This document shows positions 55,517-64,000 of a stretch of 64,000 nt of DNA, piece by piece (the first letter of the stretch is position 1; the number at the start of each line of letters is the position of its first letter). The translations under genes were made by a program, and so were the position numbers. Origin of the DNA: Novosphingopyxis sp965218915 (lineage in GTDB: Bacteria > Pseudomonadota > Alphaproteobacteria > Sphingomonadales > Sphingomonadaceae); contig NZ_OZ244708.1 of the NCBI RefSeq assembly GCF_965218915.1, positions 1,426,001 to 1,490,000 on the forward strand. The letters are read 5' to 3'. The notes under the pieces were generated by a model. It saw only the letters and a program-made list of their open reading frames with translations. It had not been told where the DNA came from and ran no database searches.

Positions 55517-57928
55517 ATGTCGTCATATCGTCTGGCTGCGGCGCTTGCCGCTTCGACTGTCCTGCTGTCGCCGCTGGCTTATCCCGCCCCCGTCTTTGCG
55601 CAGTCCGCCGAAGCCGCGCCGCAAAGGCCGCCCGCCGATGCTCCCTATCGCAATGCCGGGCTGACCGACGAGGCGCGGATCGACGATCTCATCGCGCGCA
55701 TGACGCTGGGCGAAAAAATCGCCCAGATCACCTCGATGTGGGACAATAAGAAAGAAATTTTCGACGACGCCGACGAATTCGACATCGCCAAGGCGCGGGC
55801 GAAATTCCCCGATGGCATCGGCCAGTTCGCACGGCCGTCCGACGCCACCGGTCCGGGCAGCCCACGCGAAACTCCGGGCCGCGACGCGGCGGCGACGGTG
55901 CGGCTGGTCAACGCGCTGCAGCATTGGGCAACCCAGGACACGCGGCTCGGCATCCCGATCATCTTCCACGAGGAGGGCCTGCACGGCTATGCCGCGCTCG
56001 GTGCCACCAGCTTCCCGCAATCGATCGCCATGGCGTCGAGCTGGGACCCCGATCTGCTGCGGCAGGTCAACGCCGTGATCGCCCGGGAAATCCGCGCGCG
56101 CGGCGTATCGCTGGCGCTCTCCCCGGTGGTCGATGTGGCGCGCGATCCGCGCTGGGGCCGGATCGAGGAAACCTTTGGCGAGGATCCCTATCTGGTGAGC
56201 GAACTCGGCGTCGCCGCGGTCGAGGGATTGCAGGGCACCGGTACCGAAACCCGGCGGCTGGCACCCGGAAAAGTGCTCGCCACGCTCAAGCATATGACCG
56301 GCCACGGCCAGCCCGAAAACGGCACCAATGTCGGCCCCGCGCAAATCTCCGAGCGCATTCTGCGGGAGGATTTCTTCCCGCCCTTCGAACAGGTGGTCAA
56401 ACGCACCGGGATCGACGCGGTGATGGCGAGCTATAACGAAATCGACGGCGTGCCGAGCCACGCCAACAAATGGTTGCTGCACGACATATTGCGCGGCGAA
56501 TGGGGGTATCGCGGCGCGGTGGTCAGCGATTATTACGCGATCGCCGAGCTGGCGAGCCGCCATCACATCGCCGAGGACGCCGCCGGCGCGGCGAAATATG
56601 CACTGGCGGCCGGGGTCGACAGCGATCTGCCCAATGGCGCCGCCTATGACACGCTGGTCGAGGCGGTTCGCGACGGCAGCGTGGCCGAGACCGCGATCGA
56701 TCAGGCGGTGCGCCATATGCTGGCGATGAAGTTCAAGGCGGGTCTGTTCGAACAGCCGTTCGCCAGGCTTGCCGACACCGAAGTCGCCAACAATGCCGAG
56801 GCGATCGCGCTGGCCCGCAAGATGGCGGAAAAGTCGCTGGTTCTGCTCAAGAATGACGGAATGCTACCGCTTGCGATGCCCAAAGCGGGAGGTCGCAAAC
56901 CGACCATCGCGGCCATCGGGCCGAATGCGGCGGTGGCGCGGCTCGGCGGCTATTATGGACAGCCGCCCAAGACCGTCTCGCCGCTCGAAGGTATCAAGGC
57001 GCTCGTCGGCAATCGCGCCGACATCGTCTATTCCGAGGGCGTCAGAATCACCGTCGATGACGACTGGTGGCAGGACAAGGTCGAACTCGCCGATCCCGAA
57101 GCGAACCGCCGGATGATTGCAGAAGCGGCGGCTGCTGCGCGCGGCGCGGACCAGATCCTGCTGTTCATCGGCGATACCGAGCAGACCAGCCGCGAAGGCT
57201 GGGGCGACGAGCATCTGGGCGACCGCACGCAGCTCGATCTGGTCGGGCAGCAGCAGGAACTGTTCGATGCGCTGAAGGCGCTGGGCAAGCCGATCACCGC
57301 GGTGCTGATCAACGGCCGCCCGCCCAGCTATGTGGGAATTGCCGAACACGCCAATGCGGTGCTGGAGACCTGGTATGGCGGCGAGCAGCAGGGCAATGCC
57401 ATCGCCGATGCGCTGTTCGGCAAGGTCAATCCGGGCGGCAAGCTGCCGGTGTCGGTGGCGCGCAGCAGCGGCCAGCTGCCGATCTATTATAATTACAAAC
57501 CCACGGCGCGGCGCGGTTATCTGTTCGACACGACCGCCCCGCTTTATCCCTTCGGCTACGGGCTAAGCTACACCCGCTTCACGCTCGGCGAGCCCAAATT
57601 GTCGGCGGGCAGCATCGTCGCAGGCCAGCCGGTCGACGTGTCGGTCACCGTCACCAACAGCGGCGAGCGCGAGGGCGACGAAGTGGTCCAGATTTACGTG
57701 CGCGACAAGGTCAGCTCGGTCACCCGGCCGGTCAAGGAGCTGAAGGCGTTCCGGCGCATCACGCTAAAGCCCGGCGAAACCCGCACGGTGACATTGCCGC
57801 TCGGCCCCGAGGCCTTCCGCTTCTGGAATATCGACATGAAACGCGTGATCGAACCGGGCGAATTCGAGATCATGGCCGGCGATAATTCCGCCAATCTCAA
57901 GACCGTGACGCTCACGATAACGCCATGA
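55517..57928 (+). CDS. GH3 beta-xylosidase-like glycoside hydrolase
   Basis: This 803-residue secreted enzyme has a signal peptide ending near AYPAPVFAQS. The GH3 barrel has FHEEGLHGYAALGATSFPQS, DVARDPRWGRIEETFGEDPY, LKHMTGHGQPENGTN and the nucleophile D338 in AVVSDYYA. A second alpha/beta domain and a C-terminal fibronectin III-like domain (SVTVTNSGEREGDEVVQIYV) follow. The HEEGLHG and TGHGQPENG motifs favour beta-xylosidase or broad xylo/gluco-oligosaccharide activity. The ATG at 55517 is behind GGAGAGGG. It overlaps the GH10 gene by ATGA, so xylanase and xylosidase are made together. Confidence 0.92.
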   Translation: MSSYRLAAALAASTVLLSPLAYPAPVFAQSAEAAPQRPPADAPYRNAGLTDEARIDDLIARMTLGEKIAQITSMWDNKKEIFDDADEFDIAKARAKFPDGIGQFARPSDATGPGSPRETPGRDAAATVRLVNALQHWATQDTRLGIPIIFHEEGLHGYAALGATSFPQSIAMASSWDPDLLRQVNAVIAREIRARGVSLALSPVVDVARDPRWGRIEETFGEDPYLVSELGVAAVEGLQGTGTETRRLAPGKVLATLKHMTGHGQPENGTNVGPAQISERILREDFFPPFEQVVKRTGIDAVMASYNEIDGVPSHANKWLLHDILRGEWGYRGAVVSDYYAIAELASRHHIAEDAAGAAKYALAAGVDSDLPNGAAYDTLVEAVRDGSVAETAIDQAVRHMLAMKFKAGLFEQPFARLADTEVANNAEAIALARKMAEKSLVLLKNDGMLPLAMPKAGGRKPTIAAIGPNAAVARLGGYYGQPPKTVSPLEGIKALVGNRADIVYSEGVRITVDDDWWQDKVELADPEANRRMIAEAAAAARGADQILLFIGDTEQTSREGWGDEHLGDRTQLDLVGQQQELFDALKALGKPITAVLINGRPPSYVGIAEHANAVLETWYGGEQQGNAIADALFGKVNPGGKLPVSVARSSGQLPIYYNYKPTARRGYLFDTTAPLYPFGYGLSYTRFTLGEPKLSAGSIVAGQPVDVSVTVTNSGEREGDEVVQIYVRDKVSSVTRPVKELKAFRRITLKPGETRTVTLPLGPEAFRFWNIDMKRVIEPGEFEIMAGDNSANLKTVTLTITP

Positions 57929-59073
57929 CGGGCCCGTCACGCCGCGCGATCCTGGGCGGCGGTGCGGTTTTAGCGCTGGCTGGCTGCGCCGCGCCGATGG
58001 CCGGGACGGGCACCTCGGAGACGTTGAAAAGCGCCGCCGCAGCACACGGCCGACGCTTCGGTTCGGCCTTTGCCTGGGGCGCGGCGGGCAGCGACACGGG
58101 CTCCTTTGCCAACCCCGCCTATGCCGGGCTGCTGAGGCGCGATTGTGCAATCCTGGTGCCCGAAAACGAGATGAAGTGGCAGGCGATCCGACCGAGCGCG
58201 GACGCCTACGCCCTCGATCATTTCGATGCCATGGTGGATTATGCCGAACGCCAGGGCTTTGCCCTGCGCGGGCATACCTTGCTCTGGCAGCGGCCCAAAT
58301 GGTTTCCCGGCTGGCTCAACGCCCATGATTTCGGCGCGCGCCCCGCCACCGAGGCGGCGCGCATTCTCACCGGCCACATCGACACGCTGACGCGCCGCTA
58401 TGCTGGCAAGATCGCGAGCTACGATGTCGTCAACGAAGCGGTCGATCCCGAAACCGGCGCGCTCGTCGAGACCGTACTCTCCAAAGCCATGGGCGGCGTA
58501 GAACCGTTGCTCGACCTCGCTTTTCACACTGCCAGCGCCGACGCGCCCGGCACGCAGCTGGTCTATAACGACTATATGAGCTGGGAGCCGGGCAACGAGA
58601 ATCATCGCGCGGGCGTGCTGCGTCTGCTCGCAGGCTTCAGAAAGCGCGGCGTGCCGGTCGATGCGCTCGGCATCCAGTCGCATATCGAGATGAAGACGCT
58701 CGACCCCGCCACCGGCATCGGACCCTATCAGGGCGCCGCATGGCGGCAATTCCTGAATGAAGTGACCGGCATGGGCTATGATCTCGTCGTCACCGAATTC
58801 GACGTGCGCGACAACGCCTTGCCCGGGGATATCGCGGTCCGCGACCAAGGCGTGGCCGATTACACCCGCGTCTATTTCGAGACGATGCTCGATTTCCCGC
58901 AGCTACGCGACATATTGGCGTGGGGAATGACCAGCCGATACAGCTGGCTGCAAGGCTTCGATCCGCGCGCCGACGGCTTGCCCCAGCGCTGCTGTCCCTA
59001 TGACGACCGCTTCCGCCCGTTGCCGATGCGTGCCGCGCTGATCGGCCTCTTGCGTCTGGCGCAGGCGACCTGA
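57925..59073 (+). CDS. GH10 endo-1,4-beta-xylanase
   Basis: This is a 382-residue GH10 enzyme. The acid/base is E171 in SYDVVNEAVD and the nucleophile is E291 in LVVTEFDVRD. GHTLLWQRPKWFP, QLVYNDYMSW and the late WGMTSRYSWLQGF are standard. The N-terminus has a twin-arginine-like SRRAILGGG followed by a lipobox LAGC (C21), so Tat export and lipid anchoring are likely. It cuts xylan to oligosaccharides for the co-encoded GH3 enzyme and the TonB receptor. Confidence 0.95.
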   Translation: MTGPSRRAILGGGAVLALAGCAAPMAGTGTSETLKSAAAAHGRRFGSAFAWGAAGSDTGSFANPAYAGLLRRDCAILVPENEMKWQAIRPSADAYALDHFDAMVDYAERQGFALRGHTLLWQRPKWFPGWLNAHDFGARPATEAARILTGHIDTLTRRYAGKIASYDVVNEAVDPETGALVETVLSKAMGGVEPLLDLAFHTASADAPGTQLVYNDYMSWEPGNENHRAGVLRLLAGFRKRGVPVDALGIQSHIEMKTLDPATGIGPYQGAAWRQFLNEVTGMGYDLVVTEFDVRDNALPGDIAVRDQGVADYTRVYFETMLDFPQLRDILAWGMTSRYSWLQGFDPRADGLPQRCCPYDDRFRPLPMRAALIGLLRLAQAT

Positions 59074-59100
59074 TCGCCCAAAACTGCTAAGATCTGAAAA

Positions 59101-59817
59101 ATGGGCACCGCATCCGTCTTCCGCTTGGCGTCGAATCCGCGCATTGGCCACCACCGGGTCGGCCGGGAAGACCAGCCCCTAATCGCGATCGACGGGGTGA
59201 TGGAAGATGCAGGGAAACTCGTCGATTTCGCCCGCTCCCATGGCGGGTTCACCGATACCATGGCCGGGCTCTATCCGGGACTACGCGCGCCCCTGCCGCT
59301 CGATTATGCACGCGCGGCGGTGGGGCGGCTCGATCCGCTGATTCGCGAGATATACGACCTCGGCGCGGTGAAGCTCGTGAAAATCGATTGCGTCTATTCG
59401 CTGGTCACAACGCCGCCGTCGGCTTTGGTCCCGTTTCAGCGTATTCCCCATATCGACACGTCGAACCCGCTGCATTTCGCGGTCCTGCATTTCCTATGCG
59501 GCCCGCCCTTCGGCGGCACCGCCTTTTTCCGGCAGCGCGAGACGGGATTCGAGACGATTACGCCCGAACGCGCGGCGATATACGAGAAAGCCTGCGGTCG
59601 CAGCCTGGCGGACGACGAGGCGGCGGCCTGCTATATCGCGGACGGCCACCAAGCCTATGAGCGGATCGCCTTGTTCGATGCCCGTTGGGACCGGATGCTG
59701 GTCTATCGCAGCAATGCGCTCCACAGCGGCCACATTCCCGATCCCGCCGCGCTATCCGCCGATCCGGCGATCGGTCGGCTGACCGCCAATATCTTCATCG
59801 GCTACAGTCCGGCCTGA
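59101..59817 (+). CDS. DUF6445 family protein, possible 2-oxoglutarate/iron oxygenase
   Basis: This 238-residue protein, which I assign to DUF6445, is often found with TonB receptors and halogenases. Putative metal ligands are H117 and D119 (RIPHIDT) and a distal H208 or H211 (SNALHSGHI), with R226 in GRLTANIF as a 2-oxoglutarate anchor. LHFLCGPPFGGTAFFRQRE resembles prolyl-hydroxylase-like proteins. It follows the xylanase by 27 bp in the same direction and converges on the receptor gene. Function is unknown; modification of a peptide or receptor is a possibility. Confidence 0.75.
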   Translation: MGTASVFRLASNPRIGHHRVGREDQPLIAIDGVMEDAGKLVDFARSHGGFTDTMAGLYPGLRAPLPLDYARAAVGRLDPLIREIYDLGAVKLVKIDCVYSLVTTPPSALVPFQRIPHIDTSNPLHFAVLHFLCGPPFGGTAFFRQRETGFETITPERAAIYEKACGRSLADDEAAACYIADGHQAYERIALFDARWDRMLVYRSNALHSGHIPDPAALSADPAIGRLTANIFIGYSPA

Positions 59818-59846
59818 CGCTCTCATTACATCGCAACTGGCTTCGC

Positions 59847-62800
59847 TTAGAAGCTGAGGCGGGTAAAGATGGTGAAACGCCGGTCGGCACCGTACCATTG
59901 GCGCGGCACATAGGCGATATCGCCGTTGCCGTCGAGCACCGCCGCCTCGGTCTTGGTGATCGAGTTGAGCAGGTTAACGCCCTGCGCGCCGATCTTGAAA
60001 TGGTCGCCCACATTGAGCGAAATAGAGGCGTCGAGCTGTCCATAATCCTTCTGGAAGATCGGATCGAACGGGGTGATCACGTCGCGGATCGTCACCAGAT
60101 AGCGCGAGCGCCAGTTATACGACGCACGGGCCGAAAACGGACCGATGTCGATGAACGGCGTGACGTTTACGGTGTGCTTCGAGAGACCCTGCAGCGGGAA
60201 CTCGTCGCCCGGAATCGCCGACTGGCGGCCCGCCGCGACATCCGGTTCGGTCGACGACAGCGTGGTCTGCGGTACGCCGTCGGAGTCAACGAAGGTATAG
60301 GCCGCCTGCAGACCCAGCCCGGACAGGAAGCCGGGAAGGAAATCATAGGTCTGCTGATACGCCAGCTCGAAACCCTTGATCTTGCCGACATCGTCCGAGT
60401 TGACCGGCGTGGTTACCACGGCAGGGAACGTAGCGCCGTTGTTCGTCAGATCGATGATCTGCGTATCGTTGGTGACCACATCACGCAGCACCTTGTAGAA
60501 GAACGACGCCGTCAACTGACCGACATTGCCGAAATAATATTCCGCAGTGAAGTCGTAATTGTCCGCTTCGGTCGGCCGCAATAGCGGATTGCCCGCCGTG
60601 AGGGTCGATTGGATTTGGAAGTCACCGGTTACATTGCCGCTTCCATCCACGACCGGAACGGCATCCAGGCCCTGAATGTTGTAATTATTGCGAGTGTAGC
60701 CGAATTGTGGATCGAAAACGCCCTTGAAATACCCGGCACGGAACTGGATGCCGCCACCGACTTCAAGCTTCAAGTTCACGTTCGGTAGCCAGTAATCATA
60801 AGTGAGATCGAAGTCGTTGGTAAGCGTTGCACCGTTCAAATAGGCGCGAGCGGCAGCTCTCTGCTCCGGGCTGATATTGTCGGCGCAGAACCCTGTCGGC
60901 GTTCCTTCCACGGCGGCACATTGCGCTTCGCTCGGAATTCCCGAATTGTTGCCGGAAAATTGCTGGAAGCCCCCCGAAGTGCGATGTGTACGCGTGTAGC
61001 GGACGCCAATATTGCCGGACAGGTTCCAACCGTTGGAAAAGTCGTGCTCGAGACGCGCCAGCAGGTAACCGGCATAATTCTCGCTGGCTTGCGGGTTGAT
61101 CTCGCCAGGCTGGTAGATCGTACCGGCCACGTTGCCGCAGCGGTCTCCCACCGCGACCCAGCCATTGTTGACCACGCGGCCGTCCGCGCATGTCGTCGTA
61201 CCTTGCCATTCACGAATGATCTGGTTCGCAAAGGCGACATATTCATCGTAATCGTCGACCGGATTGCCGGCATAATAAAGCCGCGGCTGCCCTTGCAGCG
61301 GATCGCCCGCATCGCCGCGAAAGAAATCCGCGAAGACGAAGGACTCGAACCCGCCGGTCGGTGAGCCGCCGTTACCGCCGGTTACGCCGTCGACATTGTC
61401 GTCGAGCCAGACCGGGCCGCCATTGCCCCATTGCTCGCTGAGCACGCCCCAGTTGTAGATCGAGAAGCGCGCCGTCTGTTCCGTGTCGGCGTAACGGGCA
61501 CCCGCCTTGATGGCTTTCAGGAAACCCGAATCAGGAAACGACAATTCACCGTCGATCCGGAAGGCATCTTCATTTCCTCTCGAGTCTTCGAAATGGTCGA
61601 GCGCCGCGCGAGAGAAGCTGTTGAACGGATCGCGATAGCTCATATGACCCGGTCCGTAATAGGACGGGTGATCATCGTCGTCGAACCCATCGGTGCCGGG
61701 GTTCGATCCCACCGGTCCGGGACAGGTGGGATCGACGCAGGTCTGCGGCGGCTGGAAGAGGATCGTCGGCAGATCGTCGCCATTGAGCTGCAAAAAGGCG
61801 TCCTGATAGGTCGACACCAGATAGCTGTTGTCGGCAACGGTCGTGGTCGAATCGACGTGCTGATAGTCGACGCTCAGTGCGAACCGATCGCTGGGGGTCC
61901 ACTGGATATGAGCCGAATAATCGTCCGTTTTGACCCGGTCGTTGTGCACGCGATACTGGTTGTTCGATTGTAATCCGAGCACCGGGGTGCGTACATCGGC
62001 GGTTTGCTGGTCGGCACGCCATCCGGTCGGGCCGGTGAGGAAGCCGCTTTCGAACAGGCCGCTATCGTCGAAGTCGAGCGAAGTGCCCGCAACCGCGCGC
62101 GAATCCCCAGCGGCCGCCACGTTGTCCGTGGTGACCTCGACCGTGTGCTCGCCCCAGGTCTGGCGCGCGTCGGAGCGGATGAACTGCGCGGTGGCTTCCA
62201 GCGTGCCATCGTTGCTGCGCCATTGCGCGGCGGCCGAATAGCCGTAGCGCTCACGGTCGAACTCCTGCGTACCGAGCACCGCGCCGCGCGGGAAAAGGGC
62301 GGAGCCTTGCTCCGTCGCATCGCCGAACGGGATTACGTCGGTCCGCGTGCCGTCCGAGTAGACCGTGCGCGGGCGGAACGCGGAAATCGCGATGCGGTCG
62401 GCGCGCGAGAACAGTTGCGAGTAGGAGAAGCTGCCGAGCAGGCCGATCTCACCGATACCCGTGTCCCAGCGTTTGCTGCCGAGCACCGATACGGTGGGAG
62501 CACTCTTGTCCGCGAAATCGCCATAATTCAGTTCCAGCGAACCGGCGAGCACCGTATCGTCCTCATCCAGCGGCAACCGCGTGCGCAGATTGACGATGCC
62601 GCCGATCCCGCCTTCGATCATGTCCGCCGACGGGGTCTTGAACACATCCACGCCGCCCAGCAGTTCGGAGGGCACATCGGCGAAACTGAGGCCGGAGCCA
62701 TTGCCCGCGCTGAAGGCCTGACGACCGTTGAAGCGCGAGCCGACATAACTGAGGCCGCGCACCACCACACCCGAACCTTCGGTCGCGAAATGGTCCGGAT

Positions 62801-63236
62801 CGACGCCGGCGGCGAAATGGTTGATCGTCACACCGGGCACGCGCTGCAGCGCTTCGGTGACGGAACGGTCGGGCAGCGCGCCGATATCCTCCGCGGTAAT
62901 CGAATCGACCACCACGTCGGAATTCTTCTTGATCGCCTGCGCGCCGCGCAGCGATTCGCGAAAGCCGGTGACCACGATCACATCGTCTCCGCCCGCCTCG
63001 TCCTGGTCCTCGGCGGCCTGATCGTTAGGCGACTGGAGTTGTTCGTCCTGCGCGCCATCGTCCTGTGCGCTGGCCTGCAGCGTCGTTGCCAGCGCCGGTG
63101 CGCCACCTGATGCGGATTGCGCCATCGTGGGCGTGAGGCCGATGCCCGCAATGCCGAGGGCAATGATGGATACGCCGCTTTTCAGCGAAGCCGCGACATT
63201 GCTACGGACGGCGATGTTGGTCTTGGCGTCGGACAC
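59847..63236 (-). CDS. TonB-dependent outer membrane receptor
   Basis: The receptor has 1129 residues. A signal-like N-terminus (about SGVSIIALGIAGIGLTPTMA) precedes a Gln/Asp-rich stretch and a TonB box DDVIVVTGFRESL. The plug domain contains ITAEDIGALPDRSVTEALQR and GVVVRGLSYVGSRFNGRQ. A long beta-barrel follows, ending in the aromatic TIFTRLSF. GTG 63236 is preferred, since AGGAGGGG lies about eight bases upstream; GTG 63260 is the alternative. The operator at 63294 and the neighbouring GH10 gene suggest uptake of xylo-oligosaccharides. Confidence 0.93.
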   Translation of the reverse strand: MSDAKTNIAVRSNVAASLKSGVSIIALGIAGIGLTPTMAQSASGGAPALATTLQASAQDDGAQDEQLQSPNDQAAEDQDEAGGDDVIVVTGFRESLRGAQAIKKNSDVVVDSITAEDIGALPDRSVTEALQRVPGVTINHFAAGVDPDHFATEGSGVVVRGLSYVGSRFNGRQAFSAGNGSGLSFADVPSELLGGVDVFKTPSADMIEGGIGGIVNLRTRLPLDEDDTVLAGSLELNYGDFADKSAPTVSVLGSKRWDTGIGEIGLLGSFSYSQLFSRADRIAISAFRPRTVYSDGTRTDVIPFGDATEQGSALFPRGAVLGTQEFDRERYGYSAAAQWRSNDGTLEATAQFIRSDARQTWGEHTVEVTTDNVAAAGDSRAVAGTSLDFDDSGLFESGFLTGPTGWRADQQTADVRTPVLGLQSNNQYRVHNDRVKTDDYSAHIQWTPSDRFALSVDYQHVDSTTTVADNSYLVSTYQDAFLQLNGDDLPTILFQPPQTCVDPTCPGPVGSNPGTDGFDDDDHPSYYGPGHMSYRDPFNSFSRAALDHFEDSRGNEDAFRIDGELSFPDSGFLKAIKAGARYADTEQTARFSIYNWGVLSEQWGNGGPVWLDDNVDGVTGGNGGSPTGGFESFVFADFFRGDAGDPLQGQPRLYYAGNPVDDYDEYVAFANQIIREWQGTTTCADGRVVNNGWVAVGDRCGNVAGTIYQPGEINPQASENYAGYLLARLEHDFSNGWNLSGNIGVRYTRTHRTSGGFQQFSGNNSGIPSEAQCAAVEGTPTGFCADNISPEQRAAARAYLNGATLTNDFDLTYDYWLPNVNLKLEVGGGIQFRAGYFKGVFDPQFGYTRNNYNIQGLDAVPVVDGSGNVTGDFQIQSTLTAGNPLLRPTEADNYDFTAEYYFGNVGQLTASFFYKVLRDVVTNDTQIIDLTNNGATFPAVVTTPVNSDDVGKIKGFELAYQQTYDFLPGFLSGLGLQAAYTFVDSDGVPQTTLSSTEPDVAAGRQSAIPGDEFPLQGLSKHTVNVTPFIDIGPFSARASYNWRSRYLVTIRDVITPFDPIFQKDYGQLDASISLNVGDHFKIGAQGVNLLNSITKTEAAVLDGNGDIAYVPRQWYGADRRFTIFTRLSF

Positions 63237-63293
63237 CTGTTCTTCCCCTCCTGTCAGCACCTCATTGAAGAGGTCACCTTGCCGCGCCCATTA

Positions 63294-63309
63294 AAGATAG
63301 CGCTAACAT
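63294..63309 (-). promoter_or_regulatory. LacI-type operator upstream of the TonB receptor gene
   Basis: Read on the minus strand the site is ATGTTAGCGCTATCTT, matching the xylX operator at 14 of 16 bases. It lies 57 bp before the receptor start. It also lies about 105 bp before the divergent halogenase gene at 63414, so it might influence both. Confidence 0.72.
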
Positions 63310-63413
63310 TTTTGGCATTATGGCAAATGTTCGGCTTGCGCAACCCCGATTGCACGTTAGGCAATCAGGTGGTGCAAAATGACCACAACCTTGGGGGCGA
63401 GAACCGAAAGACT

Positions 63414-64000
63414 ATGCAGCCTACCACCAGCAATCGCATCCGATCCGTCGTCATCGTCGGCGGGGGCACGGCGGGCTGGATGACCGCCGCCGCGCTCGGC
63501 CGGGTGCTCGGCCGTGACTATGCCGACATCCGCCTGATCGAATCGGACGCCATCGGCACGGTCGGCGTGGGCGAGGCGACGATCCCGCAGATCAACATCT
63601 TCAACCGCATGCTGGGTATTGCCGAAGACGACTTCGTGCGCCGCACGAAAGGCAGCTTCAAGCTGGGGATCGAGTTCGTCGACTGGGGCGCCTTGGGAAC
63701 ACGCTACTTCCACCCGTTCGGCCATTACGGCATCGACATGGAGGGCGTGTCCTTCCACAGCTTCTGGATGCGCATGGCCAAATCGGGCGCATTCGCCGAT
63801 GTCGAGGACTTCTCGCTGATGGCGCGCGCGGCGCGCGGAGGCAAGTTCATGCGCCCGATCGACGCCGGCAATTCGCCGCTGTCCGGCATCGCCTACGCCT
63901 TCCATTTCGACGCCGGCCTCTACGCCGCCTATTTGCGCGAATATGCCGAGGCGAAGGGCGTATCCCGCACCGAGGGGCGTATAAACGCGGTCGAGCGCGA
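63414..64000 (+). CDS. Flavin-dependent tryptophan halogenase family protein (5' part)
   Basis: The reading frame runs off the window. VVIVGGGTAGWMTAA, IGTVGVGEATIPQ, the catalytic lysine K83 in KGSFKLGIEFVDWG, and AYAFHFDAGLYAAYLREY match the other two intact halogenases of this window. The first 195 residues show no lesion. It is divergent from the TonB receptor gene, the arrangement common for this family. GAAAG lies before the ATG at 63414 as a weak ribosome binding site. Confidence 0.9.
   Translation, partial: MQPTTSNRIRSVVIVGGGTAGWMTAAALGRVLGRDYADIRLIESDAIGTVGVGEATIPQINIFNRMLGIAEDDFVRRTKGSFKLGIEFVDWGALGTRYFHPFGHYGIDMEGVSFHSFWMRMAKSGAFADVEDFSLMARAARGGKFMRPIDAGNSPLSGIAYAFHFDAGLYAAYLREYAEAKGVSRTEGRINAVER

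Overview
The window is high-GC alphaproteobacterial chromosome. Its gene content and order point to the Sphingomonadaceae: a dcw cluster ending ftsQ-ftsA-ftsZ, a SPOR protein next to dgt, a split gcvPA/gcvPB pair, atpHAGDC, TonB-dependent receptors with flavin-dependent halogenases, and many REP-like palindromes between genes. The genus cannot be fixed from sequence alone. The first and last genes (ftsW and a halogenase) run off the window.

Region 1 (1-12292) is the cell-wall and division cluster ftsW-murG-murC-murB-ddl-ftsQ-ftsA-ftsZ, mostly joined by 1-8 bp overlaps, followed by a TPR/SPOR envelope protein and dgt. Region 2 (12293-18471) is the glycine cleavage operon behind a tandem glycine riboswitch, then an ABA4-like membrane protein and a DUF938 methyltransferase. 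Region 3 (18472-24482) carries two EamA exporters, an orphan CpaF ATPase, a small membrane protein and a GT39-type membrane glycosyltransferase. Region 4 (24483-37806) holds the F1 ATP synthase operon on the minus strand, ada, a membrane-anchored trypsin-like protease, priA, a GntP-type permease and an indoleamine-dioxygenase-like gene. A 259-bp MITE-like element with terminal inverted repeats and an 8-bp target duplication lies just upstream of the permease.

Region 5 (37807-64000) is accessory and carbohydrate-related. It has a GH5 endoglucanase, two GH3 enzymes, a GH10 xylanase, three flavin-dependent halogenases plus one catalytically degenerate paralogue, a cupin/JmjC-like protein, a DUF6445 protein, a large TonB-dependent receptor and a LacI regulator. 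It also has a Weimberg-type pentose route: xylX-xylA-xylB on plus and xylD on minus. A palindromic operator with core TAGCGCTA occurs four times, in front of the GH5 gene, xylX, the GH3-GH10 operon and the TonB receptor, so one LacI protein probably controls uptake, depolymerisation and oxidation of xylan-type sugars together. The lactonase gene xylC survives only as a frameshifted, truncated stub starting on the stop codon of xylB.

The most unusual observations are: the xylC remnant inside an otherwise intact pathway; the halogenase/pseudo-halogenase/cupin set wired into a hemicellulose regulon; a REP element translated in frame inside gcvPB; REP ends that appear to supply ribosome binding sites; and two loci with tandemly duplicated hairpins whose stems differ by a compensatory base change.
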